A stretch of DNA of 54,004 nucleotides from Phycisphaerales bacterium (GTDB lineage: Bacteria > Planctomycetota > Phycisphaerae > Tepidisphaerales > Tepidisphaeraceae): the NCBI GenBank assembly GCA_020847545.1, contig JADLBV010000043.1:1-54004 (forward strand). The letters run 5' to 3'. A program made the translations under genes and the position numbers. How positions within the stretch are numbered: the stretch's first letter is position 1; each line of letters begins with the position of its first letter. The notes under the pieces are model-generated. The model searched no databases. It saw only the letters and a list, made by a program, of their open reading frames with translations, and was not told the origin of the DNA. Below, piece by piece: positions 26,485-35,609 of this stretch.

Positions 26485-27498
26485 ATGGTGCCGGGTCGAT
26501 GGGTTTGCATATTCGCAATGTCGCTGGTGATGGCGGGGGTAGCCTTGGCCGAGCCGCGCGTCAGTGAATTGACAGGACAGGGGTGGCAGGATGTGGCCAA
26601 ACCGACCAGCCGGCCGACCTCAGATCCGGCGCTGGATCGGGCCGAGGAGCTTCTTAGTCATCATCAGTACAATGCCGCCAAAAAAATCGCCCTGAACTGG
26701 GTTCTGGATCACAAGGATTCACCCCTGCGTGATCGGGGATTGTTCCTGGTGGCTGAGGCCTTCTATCAATACGGCGACCGCATCAAGAGCTTTTATTACT
26801 GTGATGAATTGATGGATGAATATCCCGAAAGTCCACTCTTTTACCGTGCTCTGGAAAAACAGTACCAAATCGCCGATGACTATCTGAACGGCTACAAACG
26901 TCGATTTTTGCTGATCCCGCTCTTTTCGGCCGAGGATGAGGCGATTGAGATGCTCTACCGCATCCAGCAGCGTTCTCCCGGTTCGCCATTGGCTGAAAAG
27001 GCGCTGTTGAGGACGGCCGACTATTATTATTCCGTCGGCGATTACGAACTGGCGGCCGACGCCTACGCCGCCTATGGTCGCAACTACCCGCGCAGCCCCG
27101 CTTTACCGCAAACCAAACTCCGTCAGGCCTTCTCCGCCTATGCCCAGTTTCGCGGCCTGCGGTTTGACCCCACCGAACTGGTCAATGCCCGTGCCCAGCT
27201 TGTGGACATGATCCAGGCCTACCCCGATCTGGCGGCAAAAGACAATTTGCCCACCATCATCACCCGCATCGATCAGACCTTGGCGGATAAAATTTACGTC
27301 ACGGCCGAATATTATCGTCGAACCGATCAACTCAAAGGTGCGGTCTGGAATTACCGTTATCTGATCGGAACCTACCCCAGCGAACCGGCCGCCGATCGTG
27401 CCCGCCAACGACTGGCGAAAATGCCCGCCTGGGCCTTGGCGGGGCTTCAACCCCAGATCGGCGAAGGATATCTCCCCTCCACGCAGCCAAGTCATTGA
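26485..27498 (+). CDS. BamD-like TPR outer-membrane assembly protein
   Basis: The 337-residue protein has a signal peptide (MVPGRWVCIFAMSLVMAGVALA) and a series of TPR-like helices (ALDRAEELLSHHQYNAAKK, FYQYGDRIKSFYYCDELMDEYPES, ADYYYSVGDYELAADAYAAYGRNYPRSP, EYYRRTDQLKGAVWNYRYLIGTYPSE). These tyrosine-rich repeats are typical of BamD/YfiO, which helps insert beta-barrel proteins into the outer membrane. It lacks the lipobox Cys of classical BamD, so it would be periplasmic rather than lipid-anchored. The stop overlaps the start of the LptE-like gene (TGATG at 27496-27500), suggesting an outer-membrane biogenesis operon. The start follows from the -10 box 7 nt upstream. Confidence 0.78.
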   Translation: MVPGRWVCIFAMSLVMAGVALAEPRVSELTGQGWQDVAKPTSRPTSDPALDRAEELLSHHQYNAAKKIALNWVLDHKDSPLRDRGLFLVAEAFYQYGDRIKSFYYCDELMDEYPESPLFYRALEKQYQIADDYLNGYKRRFLLIPLFSAEDEAIEMLYRIQQRSPGSPLAEKALLRTADYYYSVGDYELAADAYAAYGRNYPRSPALPQTKLRQAFSAYAQFRGLRFDPTELVNARAQLVDMIQAYPDLAAKDNLPTIITRIDQTLADKIYVTAEYYRRTDQLKGAVWNYRYLIGTYPSEPAADRARQRLAKMPAWALAGLQPQIGEGYLPSTQPSH

Positions 27499-28055
27499 TG
27501 TTACAGCACATGCGCAATCCAACGACACAATTTATCACCCTGCTTGTCGGGGCACTGTCGAGCGTGATGGTGGGGGGGTGTTCGTATCATTCGGCCGGCC
27601 AAGGGGATGCGCCCGGCGGTTATCGATGGCAATCGCTATACAGACAGGATGTACAATCGGTCGCGGTTGAGATTTTTACCAGCAAGGATTTTCACCAAGG
27701 CGTCGAATTCAAACTGACACGCGCAATCGCCCAGCAAATCGAGGCCAGCACCCCCTACAAAGTCGTCTCCCGTGACCGTGCCGACACGATACTTGAAGGC
27801 CAGTTGACCTCGGTTCATATTGACCCGATCAGCTCCGACCGCCATACCTCCATCCCACAGGAACAATTGGTTACGCTCCGCGTCAATTTCATCTGGAAAG
27901 ACCTGCGAACCGGCAAAATACTGGCCCAACGCAAGGGTTATGAGCAGGCGACAACCTATTATCCCACCCTGGGCGAAGGCGAATTTGTGGGCGAACAACA
28001 GGCCGTGGAACGTTTGGCTCTGGGAATCGTACAGGAATTGCAGGCCGACTGGTGA
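27498..28055 (+). CDS. LptE-like LPS-assembly lipoprotein
   Basis: The 185-residue protein has a hydrophobic leader and lipobox VGGC (Cys28), followed by YHSAG and a small alpha/beta domain (VAVEIFTSKDFHQGVEFKLTRAIAQQIE, ADTILEGQLTSVH, VTLRVNFIWKDLRTGKIL). This matches the LptE pattern. LptE sits inside the LptD barrel in the outer membrane and helps deliver lipopolysaccharide. Its presence implies a Gram-negative-type envelope. Translation is coupled to the upstream BamD-like gene; an internal ATG at 27510 is possible. Confidence 0.83.
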   Translation: MLQHMRNPTTQFITLLVGALSSVMVGGCSYHSAGQGDAPGGYRWQSLYRQDVQSVAVEIFTSKDFHQGVEFKLTRAIAQQIEASTPYKVVSRDRADTILEGQLTSVHIDPISSDRHTSIPQEQLVTLRVNFIWKDLRTGKILAQRKGYEQATTYYPTLGEGEFVGEQQAVERLALGIVQELQADW

Positions 28056-28085
28056 TGACCCGCCAAGCCGTCGGTAAATGCCGCT

Positions 28086-28114
28086 GGCGCGGGCGGTAAC
28101 GATTTTTCCGCGCC
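28086..28114. other. Stem-loop between lptE-like gene and ftsH
   Basis: GGCGCGG (28086-28092) pairs with CCGCGCC (28108-28114) across a 15-nt loop that contains TTTTT. The T-run lies inside the loop, so it is not a standard terminator. It may be an mRNA structure ahead of ftsH. Confidence 0.3.
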
Positions 28115-28233
28115 AAAATCGGCGAATCGAGTGGAAAAGTACCGATTATCCACCGTATCATTAGGCGTTTGAGCCGTATATTCGATGGGGCCGATCCACA
28201 ATCCCCCTCGGATTCACAACCAAGGAACCGTTT

Positions 28234-30273
28234 ATGGCAGAACAACGACCCGATCGGCCCACCCGCAAGGGGCCAAATTCACGCACCCCCAACGGGGGGA
28301 TGCGCATGGGCCGCGGCCTGTTTGGATGGATTTTATTCGTCGGCCTGGCGATCATGCTCTTCGTCCTGCTGAACTCCAAAAACCGACAGGTGACGGAGAT
28401 CCCCTTCAGCGACTTCATGACCCGCCTTGAGGCCGATCAGGTCAAATCATTCACCATCTCCGGCAGCGAAGCCAATGGCGAATTTCGCACCGAAATGCCC
28501 ATCGAAGGGCAAAGCCAGAAGGTCAAGGCCTTCCGCGTCAAATTGTCCACCGATGGTCCGGTCAGCGAGCAGATGGTGCTGCAGCTCAACACCAAGCGCC
28601 ACAATGCCGTGCTGACCATGGAAGACAGCCAGAACCTGCTGATCAACCTGCTGGTGCCGCTGGTTCCGTGGCTGCTGATTTTCGGCTTCATCTGGTTCTT
28701 CGTCTTCCGCCAGTTGCGCAACAGCGCCGGGGCCGGCGGGATGCTTGGCAATTTTGGGCGATCACGCCACAAGATCACCTCCAAGGAACACACCAACGTC
28801 ACCTTTGACGATGTGGCCGGCGTGGAAGAGGCCAAAGACGAGGTGATGGAGATCGTCGAGTTCTTGAAAAATCCCAAAAAGTTCCAACGACTCGGCGGGC
28901 GCATCCCGCGCGGTGTGCTGCTGGTCGGCGAGCCGGGAACCGGCAAAACCCTGCTGGCCAAGGCCATTGCAGGTGAGGCCGAAGTCCCGTTCTTTTCCAT
29001 CAGCGGCTCCGATTTCGTCGAGATGTTCGTCGGCGTGGGGGCCAGCCGTGTGCGTGATTTGTTCAAGCAGGCCAAGGACAACTCCCCCTGCATCATCTTC
29101 CTGGACGAAATCGATGCCGTGGGTCGCCGCCGCGGGTCGGGGTTCAGTTCGGGCGGACATGATGAACGCGAGCAGACCTTAAATGCCATTCTCGTGGAGA
29201 TGGACGGCTTTGAAACCAACGATCAGGTGATCGTCTGTGCCGCCACCAACCGGGTGGATGTGCTGGACCCGGCGTTGACCCGTCCGGGGCGGTTTGATCG
29301 ACAGGTGTATGTCCCGCTGCCCGATGTCAAAGGTCGGCTGGAGATTCTCAAGGTTCACTCACGCAAGGTGAAACTGGGGCCCAATGTGGACCTGATGCGT
29401 CTGGCCCGCGCCACGCCCGGTTTCAGTGGCGCCGACTTGGCCGCGATTATCAACGAATCGGCCTTGGGCGCTACGTTGGCGGGCAAGGAATTTATCGAAC
29501 AGGATGACCTGGAAGAGGCGCGCGACAAGGTCCGCTGGGGCCGGGCGCGAAAAAGCCGCGTGATCGATGAAAAGGAAAAAATCGCCACCGCCTACCATGA
29601 GGCCGGCCATGCCGTGGTGCAGCATCTGACCAAGGATGCCGATCCGATCCACAAGGTGACGATCATCCCCCGCGGCAACTTTGGCGGTGCGACGATGGCA
29701 TTGCCGGAAAAAGACCGCAACAATCTGTCGCGCAAATGGTGCATCGCCACGATGAAGACCGCGTTTGGCGGGCGCATCGCCGAGGAGATGTTCTGCGGCG
29801 ATGTCAACACCGGCGCCATGGGGGACATCCGACAAGCCTCCGGCCTGGCCCGCAAGATGGTGCGCGACTGGGGCATGAACGAACGGCTCGGATTCGTCTA
29901 TTACGGCGAGGATGATTCCAAGCCGGGCATGTTTGGCGAATTTGGCGGCGGGCGCGAATATTCCGAGGAAACCGCCAAGGCGATCGATGAGGAAGTCAAA
30001 AAACTGATCGACCGCCTCTACGAAGAAACCCGCCAACTGCTGGAGGCCAACCGCGACCGCGTCGAGGCGCTGGCCAAGGCGCTGGTGCGATATGAGACGT
30101 TGGATGCCTCCGACATCGACCGCCTGATGCGGGGTGAAACCCTCACCAAGCCGACGGTGGGCGAACTGCTTGAAAAGGAACAAAACCGCCGTGGATCGGT
30201 CATTCAGCCCAACGCCAACGATGCCCGTCCGGATGTGGATATCGGCGGCAACGCGCTGCCGGCGCCGGGTTGA
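28234..30273 (+). CDS. ftsH: ATP-dependent zinc metalloprotease FtsH
   Basis: The 679-residue membrane protease has two transmembrane segments (about 22-45 and 140-160), a periplasmic domain between them and an AAA+ module. Visible motifs are Walker A GEPGTGKT (232-239), Walker B FLDEID (Asp291, Glu292), the pore FVEMFVG and an Arg-finger region RPGRFDR. The zinc protease motif is HEAGH (455-459). FtsH degrades misfolded membrane proteins and unstable regulators such as LpxC. AAGGA stands 7 nt before the ATG. The C-terminus is short and acidic/polar without special features. A terminator follows. Confidence 0.98.
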   Translation: MAEQRPDRPTRKGPNSRTPNGGMRMGRGLFGWILFVGLAIMLFVLLNSKNRQVTEIPFSDFMTRLEADQVKSFTISGSEANGEFRTEMPIEGQSQKVKAFRVKLSTDGPVSEQMVLQLNTKRHNAVLTMEDSQNLLINLLVPLVPWLLIFGFIWFFVFRQLRNSAGAGGMLGNFGRSRHKITSKEHTNVTFDDVAGVEEAKDEVMEIVEFLKNPKKFQRLGGRIPRGVLLVGEPGTGKTLLAKAIAGEAEVPFFSISGSDFVEMFVGVGASRVRDLFKQAKDNSPCIIFLDEIDAVGRRRGSGFSSGGHDEREQTLNAILVEMDGFETNDQVIVCAATNRVDVLDPALTRPGRFDRQVYVPLPDVKGRLEILKVHSRKVKLGPNVDLMRLARATPGFSGADLAAIINESALGATLAGKEFIEQDDLEEARDKVRWGRARKSRVIDEKEKIATAYHEAGHAVVQHLTKDADPIHKVTIIPRGNFGGATMALPEKDRNNLSRKWCIATMKTAFGGRIAEEMFCGDVNTGAMGDIRQASGLARKMVRDWGMNERLGFVYYGEDDSKPGMFGEFGGGREYSEETAKAIDEEVKKLIDRLYEETRQLLEANRDRVEALAKALVRYETLDASDIDRLMRGETLTKPTVGELLEKEQNRRGSVIQPNANDARPDVDIGGNALPAPG

Positions 30274-30307
30274 ACGTGATGGGGCGGTTGTATTTTCGAT
30301 AACAAAC

Positions 30308-30338
30308 CACCCCGCGATGGCTGTCGCGGGGTGTTTTT
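30308..30338 (+). terminator. Intrinsic terminator after ftsH
   Basis: CACCCCGCGA (30308-30317) pairs with TCGCGGGGTG (30324-30333) around a 6-nt loop and is followed by TTTTT (30334-30338). Confidence 0.9.
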
Positions 30339-30418
30339 GTGGGGTTTTTTACTGGTCCATGAAATTATCGGGCAATTGGGTTACAATTCATCCCACTATT
30401 CGGAGGTTCTAAACACCC

Positions 30419-30868
30419 GTGGCGCAGGCGGACATCATTATCGCGGACGAGGGGATGCTGGCTCAGGCGGTGGAGTTGCACAACACCATTTTCCGTCCCA
30501 AACGTGAGGCGGAATTTTTCAAACGTCGATTCACGGGTCGATGCAACCCCCTGACGCTGCTGGCGCGGATGGGAGATCGGCCGGTGGGGTTCTGGATTGG
30601 CTTTGAACTCAAGCCCGGCATGTTTTATCACTGGCTGGGGGGCGTGGCCGCCGATGTTCGCCGCAACGGCGTCGGCCGACAGCTACAGGAAGCGCAGCAG
30701 GCCTGGGCCAAGGATCACGGGTATGAATTCATCCGCTGCGAGTGCATGAACCATCAGCGGGAATTCATCCATTTCGCCATCACCATGGGGTATGACATTG
30801 TTGGTATCCGCTGGGATTCCACCCACGCGGACAACCTGATCGTGTTTGAAAAAAACCTGATCGAATAA
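30419..30868 (+). CDS. GNAT-family N-acetyltransferase
   Basis: The 149-residue protein shows the GNAT acetyl-CoA-binding pattern VAADVRRNGVGRQLQEAQQ, preceded by the beta4 strand MFYHWLGG. A C-terminal HFAITMGYDIVGIRWDS strand pair follows. The start is GTG, with GGAGG 12 nt upstream (a long spacing) and a TACAAT box at 30382-30387. It is 3 nt from folP and so probably co-transcribed with it. The acceptor substrate is unknown; it may modify a small molecule or a protein N-terminus. Confidence 0.82.
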   Translation: MAQADIIIADEGMLAQAVELHNTIFRPKREAEFFKRRFTGRCNPLTLLARMGDRPVGFWIGFELKPGMFYHWLGGVAADVRRNGVGRQLQEAQQAWAKDHGYEFIRCECMNHQREFIHFAITMGYDIVGIRWDSTHADNLIVFEKNLIE

Positions 30869-30871
30869 CCG

Positions 30872-31708
30872 ATGCGACCGGATGATTTTCGACACTGGCT
30901 GCGACAGCCAAAGCGCCAAGCGCTGGTGATGGGTGTGTTGAATGTCACACCCGACAGTTTCAGCGATGGGGGGAAATATGCGCTGGTGGATGCCGCCGTG
31001 GCGCATGGCCGGCGGATGGTCGATGCCGGGGCGGGGGTGCTGGACATCGGTGGTGAATCCACAAGGCCAGGGTCGATGTCGGTCCCGCCCGATGAACAGA
31101 TTCGCCGTATCCGCCCTGTGATCGAACAATTGCGTGATGTGGCGACCCTGTCAGTTGATACGCGCGATGCTGCGGTGGCCCGTGCGGCGCTCGACGCGGG
31201 GGCGCGTCTGATCAATGACATTTCCGCCGGCACGGCCGATGCGAACATGCTGCCGCTGGCCATAAAGAGCTACGTCCCCTTTATTCTGATGCACATGCGG
31301 GGGGAGCCGGCGACGATGCAGGTCAATCCGCAATATGGCGATGTGATGCGCGAGGTGATGGAGTATCTGGCCGGCCGTGCCCAGGTGGCGATGGACATGG
31401 GGATGGACCGGTCAAACATTCTGATCGATCCCGGCATCGGATTTGGCAAAACCGATGCGCACAATCTCGAATTGCTTCGGCGGTTGAACGAACTGGAACA
31501 ACTGGGTTATCCGATTGTGGTGGGAACATCACGCAAAGCGTTCATTGGCCGGATCACCGGGGAAGGGCCGGCTGCTGAAAACCGTCTTTTCGGCACCGCC
31601 GCCACGGTTGCCTGGTCGATGGCCCATGGCGCATCGCTGCTGCGCGTTCATGATGTCGAGCAGATGGTGTATGTGGTGCGGATGGCGCGGGCAATTGTTG
31701 GCGACTAA
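30872..31708 (+). CDS. folP: Dihydropteroate synthase
   Basis: The 278-residue TIM-barrel enzyme condenses hydroxymethyl-dihydropterin pyrophosphate with p-aminobenzoate in folate synthesis. Its signatures are MGVLNVTPDSFSDGG near residue 20, DIGGESTRPGS, LINDISAG, ILMHMRGEPATMQ, ILIDPGIGFGKT and VGTSRKAFIG. The length is normal for the family. It follows the acetyltransferase after 3 nt and converges on aroB, with only 8 nt between the two stops. The proximity of ftsH, folP and aroB is a housekeeping arrangement. Confidence 0.97.
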   Translation: MRPDDFRHWLRQPKRQALVMGVLNVTPDSFSDGGKYALVDAAVAHGRRMVDAGAGVLDIGGESTRPGSMSVPPDEQIRRIRPVIEQLRDVATLSVDTRDAAVARAALDAGARLINDISAGTADANMLPLAIKSYVPFILMHMRGEPATMQVNPQYGDVMREVMEYLAGRAQVAMDMGMDRSNILIDPGIGFGKTDAHNLELLRRLNELEQLGYPIVVGTSRKAFIGRITGEGPAAENRLFGTAATVAWSMAHGASLLRVHDVEQMVYVVRMARAIVGD

Positions 31709-31716
31709 CGGCGACA

Positions 31717-32808
31717 TCACACCAGACTTTGCACCGCCTGACGCACCAGTTCCACGGGGACATCATCGCGGATGATCGCCCGGCCAATCGGCGCCGGCAG
31801 CACAAACCGCAGCCGCCCCGATTTGACCTTTTTATCGAACGCCATCGCCTCCACCACCTGATCGATGTCCAGTTTCAGTCCCGCCACGGGCAATCTCGCC
31901 TGCGCGATCACCGCCGCGATGCGCCGACGCGATTCTTCATCAATCAGCCCCAATGATTTGGCCAGATTTGCCGCCGCCGCCATCCCCAGTGCCACCCCCT
32001 CACCATGTGAATAGGCATACCCCGACACCGTTTCAATGGCGTGCCCAAATGTATGCCCCAGATTCAGATGCGCCCGCACACCCCGTTCAAACGGATCCTC
32101 GGCCACCACCGATGCCTTGATCGCCACGTTGTGGGCGATGAGTTGTTGCAGGTAATCCAAATCCAGCGACAAGGCGCGGTGAATGTTCTGTTCCAGTTGC
32201 TCAAAACCGCCCGCATCGCGAATGATGTCATGCTTGATGCACTCGGCCAACCCGCCGCGAAGTTCCCTGGGGGGCAGCGTGGTCAGCACGGCCGGATCAA
32301 TCCAAACCGCCGCCGGTTGATGAAACGCCCCGATCAGATTCTTCCCCACCGCATGATTCACCCCCGTCTTTCCCCCCACGCTGGCATCCACCATCGCCAG
32401 CAATGTGGTCGGAATCTGAATCAACGGAACCCCCCGCAAAATCGTCGCCGCGACAAACCCGCCCATGTCCCCAACCACGCCCCCGCCCAAGGCCAGCAGC
32501 GGCGTCTGACGGTCGATATGGCTGGCCAGAAACTGGTCATACACCGGCAGCAGGGTGTTCAGCCCCTTGTGTTCCTCGCCGGCCGGGATTGTCGCCTCAA
32601 TTACCCGTGCCCCGGCCGATTTCAATGCCTGTTTGAGCGCCGACAGATGCAGCGGCCCAACCTGCGAGTCGCTCAACACCATCACCCTGTCGCTGGACGA
32701 AACCGCCCGCAACATCTCCCCCGCCGACTGGATCAACCCGCGCCCAACCGAAATGTCATACTCCGACCCCGGAATCCGTACCCCGACAACCGTTTTTGGC
32801 AACGACAT
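31717..32808 (-). CDS. aroB: 3-dehydroquinate synthase
   Basis: The 363-residue enzyme converts DAHP to 3-dehydroquinate in the shikimate pathway, using NAD and a divalent metal. Motifs present are GGGVVGDMGGF, PTTLLAMVDASVGGKTGVN, LRGGLAECIKH (metal-ligand Glu) and NLGHTFGHAIE with HGEGVALGM (metal-ligand His). ATG 32808 is chosen over the longer frame from 32967 because homologues begin near the beta-strand before YDISVGRG. A TACAAT box also lies just 7 nt upstream. Confidence 0.97.
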   Translation of the reverse strand: MSLPKTVVGVRIPGSEYDISVGRGLIQSAGEMLRAVSSSDRVMVLSDSQVGPLHLSALKQALKSAGARVIEATIPAGEEHKGLNTLLPVYDQFLASHIDRQTPLLALGGGVVGDMGGFVAATILRGVPLIQIPTTLLAMVDASVGGKTGVNHAVGKNLIGAFHQPAAVWIDPAVLTTLPPRELRGGLAECIKHDIIRDAGGFEQLEQNIHRALSLDLDYLQQLIAHNVAIKASVVAEDPFERGVRAHLNLGHTFGHAIETVSGYAYSHGEGVALGMAAAANLAKSLGLIDEESRRRIAAVIAQARLPVAGLKLDIDQVVEAMAFDKKVKSGRLRFVLPAPIGRAIIRDDVPVELVRQAVQSLV

Positions 32809-32815
32809 ACGGCCA

Positions 32816-32821
32816 ATTGTA
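32816..32821 (-). promoter_or_regulatory. -10 box of aroB, leaderless type
   Basis: Read on the minus strand, TACAAT ends 7 nt before the ATG of aroB. There is no Shine-Dalgarno in the short interval. Confidence 0.5.
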
Positions 32822-32884
32822 GTCGCTGATTCAACCCTGTGCGACTGTGCAAACAGCAGGAAATCATCGTGTCGGGATTCCCAT

Positions 32885-33739
32885 TCAATGCTGACCTGCG
32901 ACTGCCTGTAAATTGCCGCATGGGCCGCCCCCTTCGGCGTGGGCGATATCGACGTTTGTCCCGTCAAAACGCAGCCGCGTGGTGTACCACTGCGACAATT
33001 CCGTTGAATTTTGCGGGACGTAATGACAGATCAATGAACGCCGAAAGCGTGTTTTGCTGGCGTTGGGGTATGATCCGTGAATCAGGCTGCCGTTGAAAAA
33101 CAGCACATCCCCCGCCTTGAGCTTCACCGCGACTGGTTTCATTCCCGCCGGCGGCTCGACATGATGATCGGTGAAATACAAGCTCCGATCAGCGGCTTGC
33201 GGACAGACGATCTCCATGTTTTGCGTCCCCGGAACGACGAGCATTCCGCCATTGTCCTCATCCGCATCATCAATCGCGATCCATGCCGCCGTGCAGGTGT
33301 CCGGTTTCACGCGGAGATAAAAATTGTCCTGATGCAAATCTTGTCCGCGCGCCCCCGGTGGCTTGAAATAAAACATGCTCTGCACCGCGACCGGCTCCTG
33401 CCCAATCATCGCCTTGAGCAATGGATGCAATGATGGATGAAGCATGTACTTCATCGCAACCGGCCCAACCGGCAGTTCCGGATGTGTGTGCGGTTGCAAC
33501 ATGCGCGGATAAAATGACAGCGGATCACTCGCATCATATCCGTGTGAAACATTGCCGATCGGCCGATGCGTTTCCGACAACCCCTCTACCGGTCCATTGG
33601 CGGCCAGTTTCATAAACGTCTCGCGAATCGTCTCGACATCCTTCCGCGAAAACAGTCCACGGGCGACGGCGAACCCATCGGTTTCAAATTGCTCGGCACA
33701 CGCGGCCGTCGAATTCGTCTCTTGTTTCATACTCAACAT
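32885..33739 (-). CDS. Phytanoyl-CoA dioxygenase (PhyH) family oxygenase
   Basis: The 284-residue protein is an Fe(II)/2-oxoglutarate-dependent oxygenase. The metal triad is visible: His136 and Asp138 in LHQDNFYL, and His221 in HGSYPN, with the 2-oxoglutarate-binding Arg shortly after (TRFRRSL). AAGGAG 5 nt before ATG 33739 fixes the start; the longer frame from 33841 would begin inside the regulator's promoter. Planctomycetes and related phyla contain many PhyH proteins paired with AraC regulators, usually of unknown substrate. The divergent AraC gene at 33841 is the likely regulator. Confidence 0.9.
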   Translation of the reverse strand: MLSMKQETNSTAACAEQFETDGFAVARGLFSRKDVETIRETFMKLAANGPVEGLSETHRPIGNVSHGYDASDPLSFYPRMLQPHTHPELPVGPVAMKYMLHPSLHPLLKAMIGQEPVAVQSMFYFKPPGARGQDLHQDNFYLRVKPDTCTAAWIAIDDADEDNGGMLVVPGTQNMEIVCPQAADRSLYFTDHHVEPPAGMKPVAVKLKAGDVLFFNGSLIHGSYPNASKTRFRRSLICHYVPQNSTELSQWYTTRLRFDGTNVDIAHAEGGGPCGNLQAVAGQH

Positions 33740-33826
33740 GGCGACTCCTTGTGATCCAACCCGGATCATCCTTTTTAATATGATCCGAAAATCGAATTTT
33801 GGCCATGAAATCGGTTGCGAAATATA

Positions 33827-33832
33827 TATAAT
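33827..33832 (+). promoter_or_regulatory. -10 box of the AraC-type gene, leaderless type
   Basis: A perfect TATAAT lies 8 nt before ATG 33841 in an AT-rich stretch. No ribosome-binding sequence is present between them. Confidence 0.6.
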
Positions 33833-33840
33833 ATCCTGCA

Positions 33841-34683
33841 ATGGAACGACGAAGAATCACCCCTCATTACACCATCAATCAGATCATCACCGGCCATTTT
33901 CACCGAGGAAAAGGTTATTATGCCTGGCGACCAACCGGCACGGAAGACTGGTTGCTGATCTATACGATCTCAGGAAAGGGGAGATTTGGATATTCATATC
34001 CAGATAGCGGCAAAGAAGGGGAATTAATCGCCGAACCGGGCGATATTGTCTTGTTGAAACCGTCAACGCCGCACGACTACAGCGTCGAGCCGACCCGCCA
34101 GCGCTGGGAGCCGCTATGGGCGCATTTTCATCCCCGGCCGACATGGCTTTCATGGCTGAATTGGCCGCAGGTTGCTCCGGGGTTGATGCGGCTGCGGCTT
34201 GGTGGAGAGTCCAATGATGTTCGTAGTCGTGTGGTGGCCCATCTGAAAGAGGCGAACAATGCGGCATTGGTCGCACAGCGACACGCCAAAGAGATGGCGA
34301 TGAACGCGCTGGAGGCGGCGTTGCTCTGGTGTGATGTGCAAAATCCGCAATCAAAAAATCCGCCGATGGATGACCGCATTCGAGCCGCCACGGAATATAT
34401 TTGCCATCATTACAAGCAAAAAATCACGCTGGAGTCGTTGTCGGAACATTGCTTCCTGTCCCAATCGCACCTGTCGCATCTGTTTCGCGCCCAGGTCGGC
34501 CACACCCCACAGCAATTTCTTGAAATGCAGCGCCTCAACCAGGCCGCCCGCTTGTTGGATATGACCACACAATCCATCAAGGAGATCGCCACCGAAGTGG
34601 GTTTCGACAACCCCTTTTATTTCTCATTACGTTTCAAACGAAAAACCGGCATGAACCCGCAATCGTATCGTCGCAGGGCATGA
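33841..34683 (+). CDS. AraC-family transcriptional regulator
   Basis: The 280-residue protein has an N-terminal cupin sensor (about 10-110: LLIYTISGKGRFGYSYP, GDIVLLKPSTPHDYSVEP) and a C-terminal double helix-turn-helix (about 180-278: ITLESLSEHCFLSQSHLSHLFR and SIKEIATEVGFDNPFYFSLRFKRKTG). AraC-type proteins with a cupin usually activate a nearby gene when a small molecule binds. The divergent PhyH oxygenase is the evident target. The TATAAT box directly before the start indicates a leaderless transcript. The gene converges on the aminotransferase gene, with 12 nt between the stops. Confidence 0.93.
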   Translation: MERRRITPHYTINQIITGHFHRGKGYYAWRPTGTEDWLLIYTISGKGRFGYSYPDSGKEGELIAEPGDIVLLKPSTPHDYSVEPTRQRWEPLWAHFHPRPTWLSWLNWPQVAPGLMRLRLGGESNDVRSRVVAHLKEANNAALVAQRHAKEMAMNALEAALLWCDVQNPQSKNPPMDDRIRAATEYICHHYKQKITLESLSEHCFLSQSHLSHLFRAQVGHTPQQFLEMQRLNQAARLLDMTTQSIKEIATEVGFDNPFYFSLRFKRKTGMNPQSYRRRA

Positions 34684-34695
34684 GAGATGGGCAAA

Positions 34696-35595
34696 TCATG
34701 GCTTGAGCAGAAGCTCGACTTCTTGTCGATACACCTCGGCCAATTTCCGCGTCACCGGCCCCGGGCGGTCATCTGCGATCACGCTGCGTTCGATTCGGCA
34801 GACCGGCAGAACCTGCATGATGCTGTTGGTTAAAAAGACCTCATCCGCATCGAGCAACTGATTCACGCTGATCGCCGACAGCTCGACCTCGATCCCGATA
34901 TTTTTAGCCAATTCCAGGACGACCGCGCGGGTGATCCCAGGGAGAACCGCGCTGCGCGGATAGGGCATCCGCTCCTGAATGGCCGGATCGGCGATCTCCC
35001 GTGGCGTGGGTGGTGTCAGAATCTTGCCAGCCTTCACGATCAGGACGTTGCTGATGCTTCCGCTTTGCAAATAGTTGTGGACGTTGAACCAGAGGGCCTC
35101 CCCCGCACTGCGGGTGGCTGCACTGCGCAGGCTGGCCAGTCGGGAGAGGTAATTCAGCGTTTTATGCCCCGCCTGAAAATCGAAAGGGTTCAACTTTTGT
35201 TCATCCATCAGCAGAACCGTGATGCCGCGTTCATATGATTCCTGTGGATGGGTCGTTAATTCGGCCGCGGTGATCAATGCGGTTGGCGTAAATGAATCAT
35301 CCGCCGGCACACCCCGCGTGATGGTGATCCTTAAACGTGCATCGGATAAGGAGTTGCGCTCCAACAACTCCCGCGTCGCCTTGGTCAGTTGCTCATCATC
35401 ATGCACCAACGGGATCGACAGGCTATGGCATGATTCGCGCAGCCGGCTTAAATGTCGATCCAGAAACAACGGCACACCGCGCACAGATCGCAACGTGGTG
35501 AAGACACCGGCCGCATGCAAAAATCCGCTGTCGCGGACCGAAATCGCACCGGCCGACTCTTCCACAAAATTTCCGTTGAGCCAGACATAAGACAT
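34696..35595 (-). CDS. Class IV PLP-dependent aminotransferase
   Basis: The 299-residue protein belongs to the family of branched-chain aminotransferase, D-amino-acid transaminase and aminodeoxychorismate lyase. The PLP lysine is Lys145 in GHKTLNYL, and the C-terminal cofactor loop VFLTNSIMQVLPV is present, as is VRDSGFLHAAGVFTTLR at the start. With folP nearby, a role as aminodeoxychorismate lyase (PabC, p-aminobenzoate synthesis) is attractive, but the sequence does not separate the three activities. It lies 14 nt downstream of the DHH phosphoesterase gene. A TGTTAT word 6 nt upstream of the start could also give an own leaderless transcript. Confidence 0.88.
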   Translation of the reverse strand: MSYVWLNGNFVEESAGAISVRDSGFLHAAGVFTTLRSVRGVPLFLDRHLSRLRESCHSLSIPLVHDDEQLTKATRELLERNSLSDARLRITITRGVPADDSFTPTALITAAELTTHPQESYERGITVLLMDEQKLNPFDFQAGHKTLNYLSRLASLRSAATRSAGEALWFNVHNYLQSGSISNVLIVKAGKILTPPTPREIADPAIQERMPYPRSAVLPGITRAVVLELAKNIGIEVELSAISVNQLLDADEVFLTNSIMQVLPVCRIERSVIADDRPGPVTRKLAEVYRQEVELLLKP

Positions 35596-35609
35596 GGCAA
35601 AATAACAGG

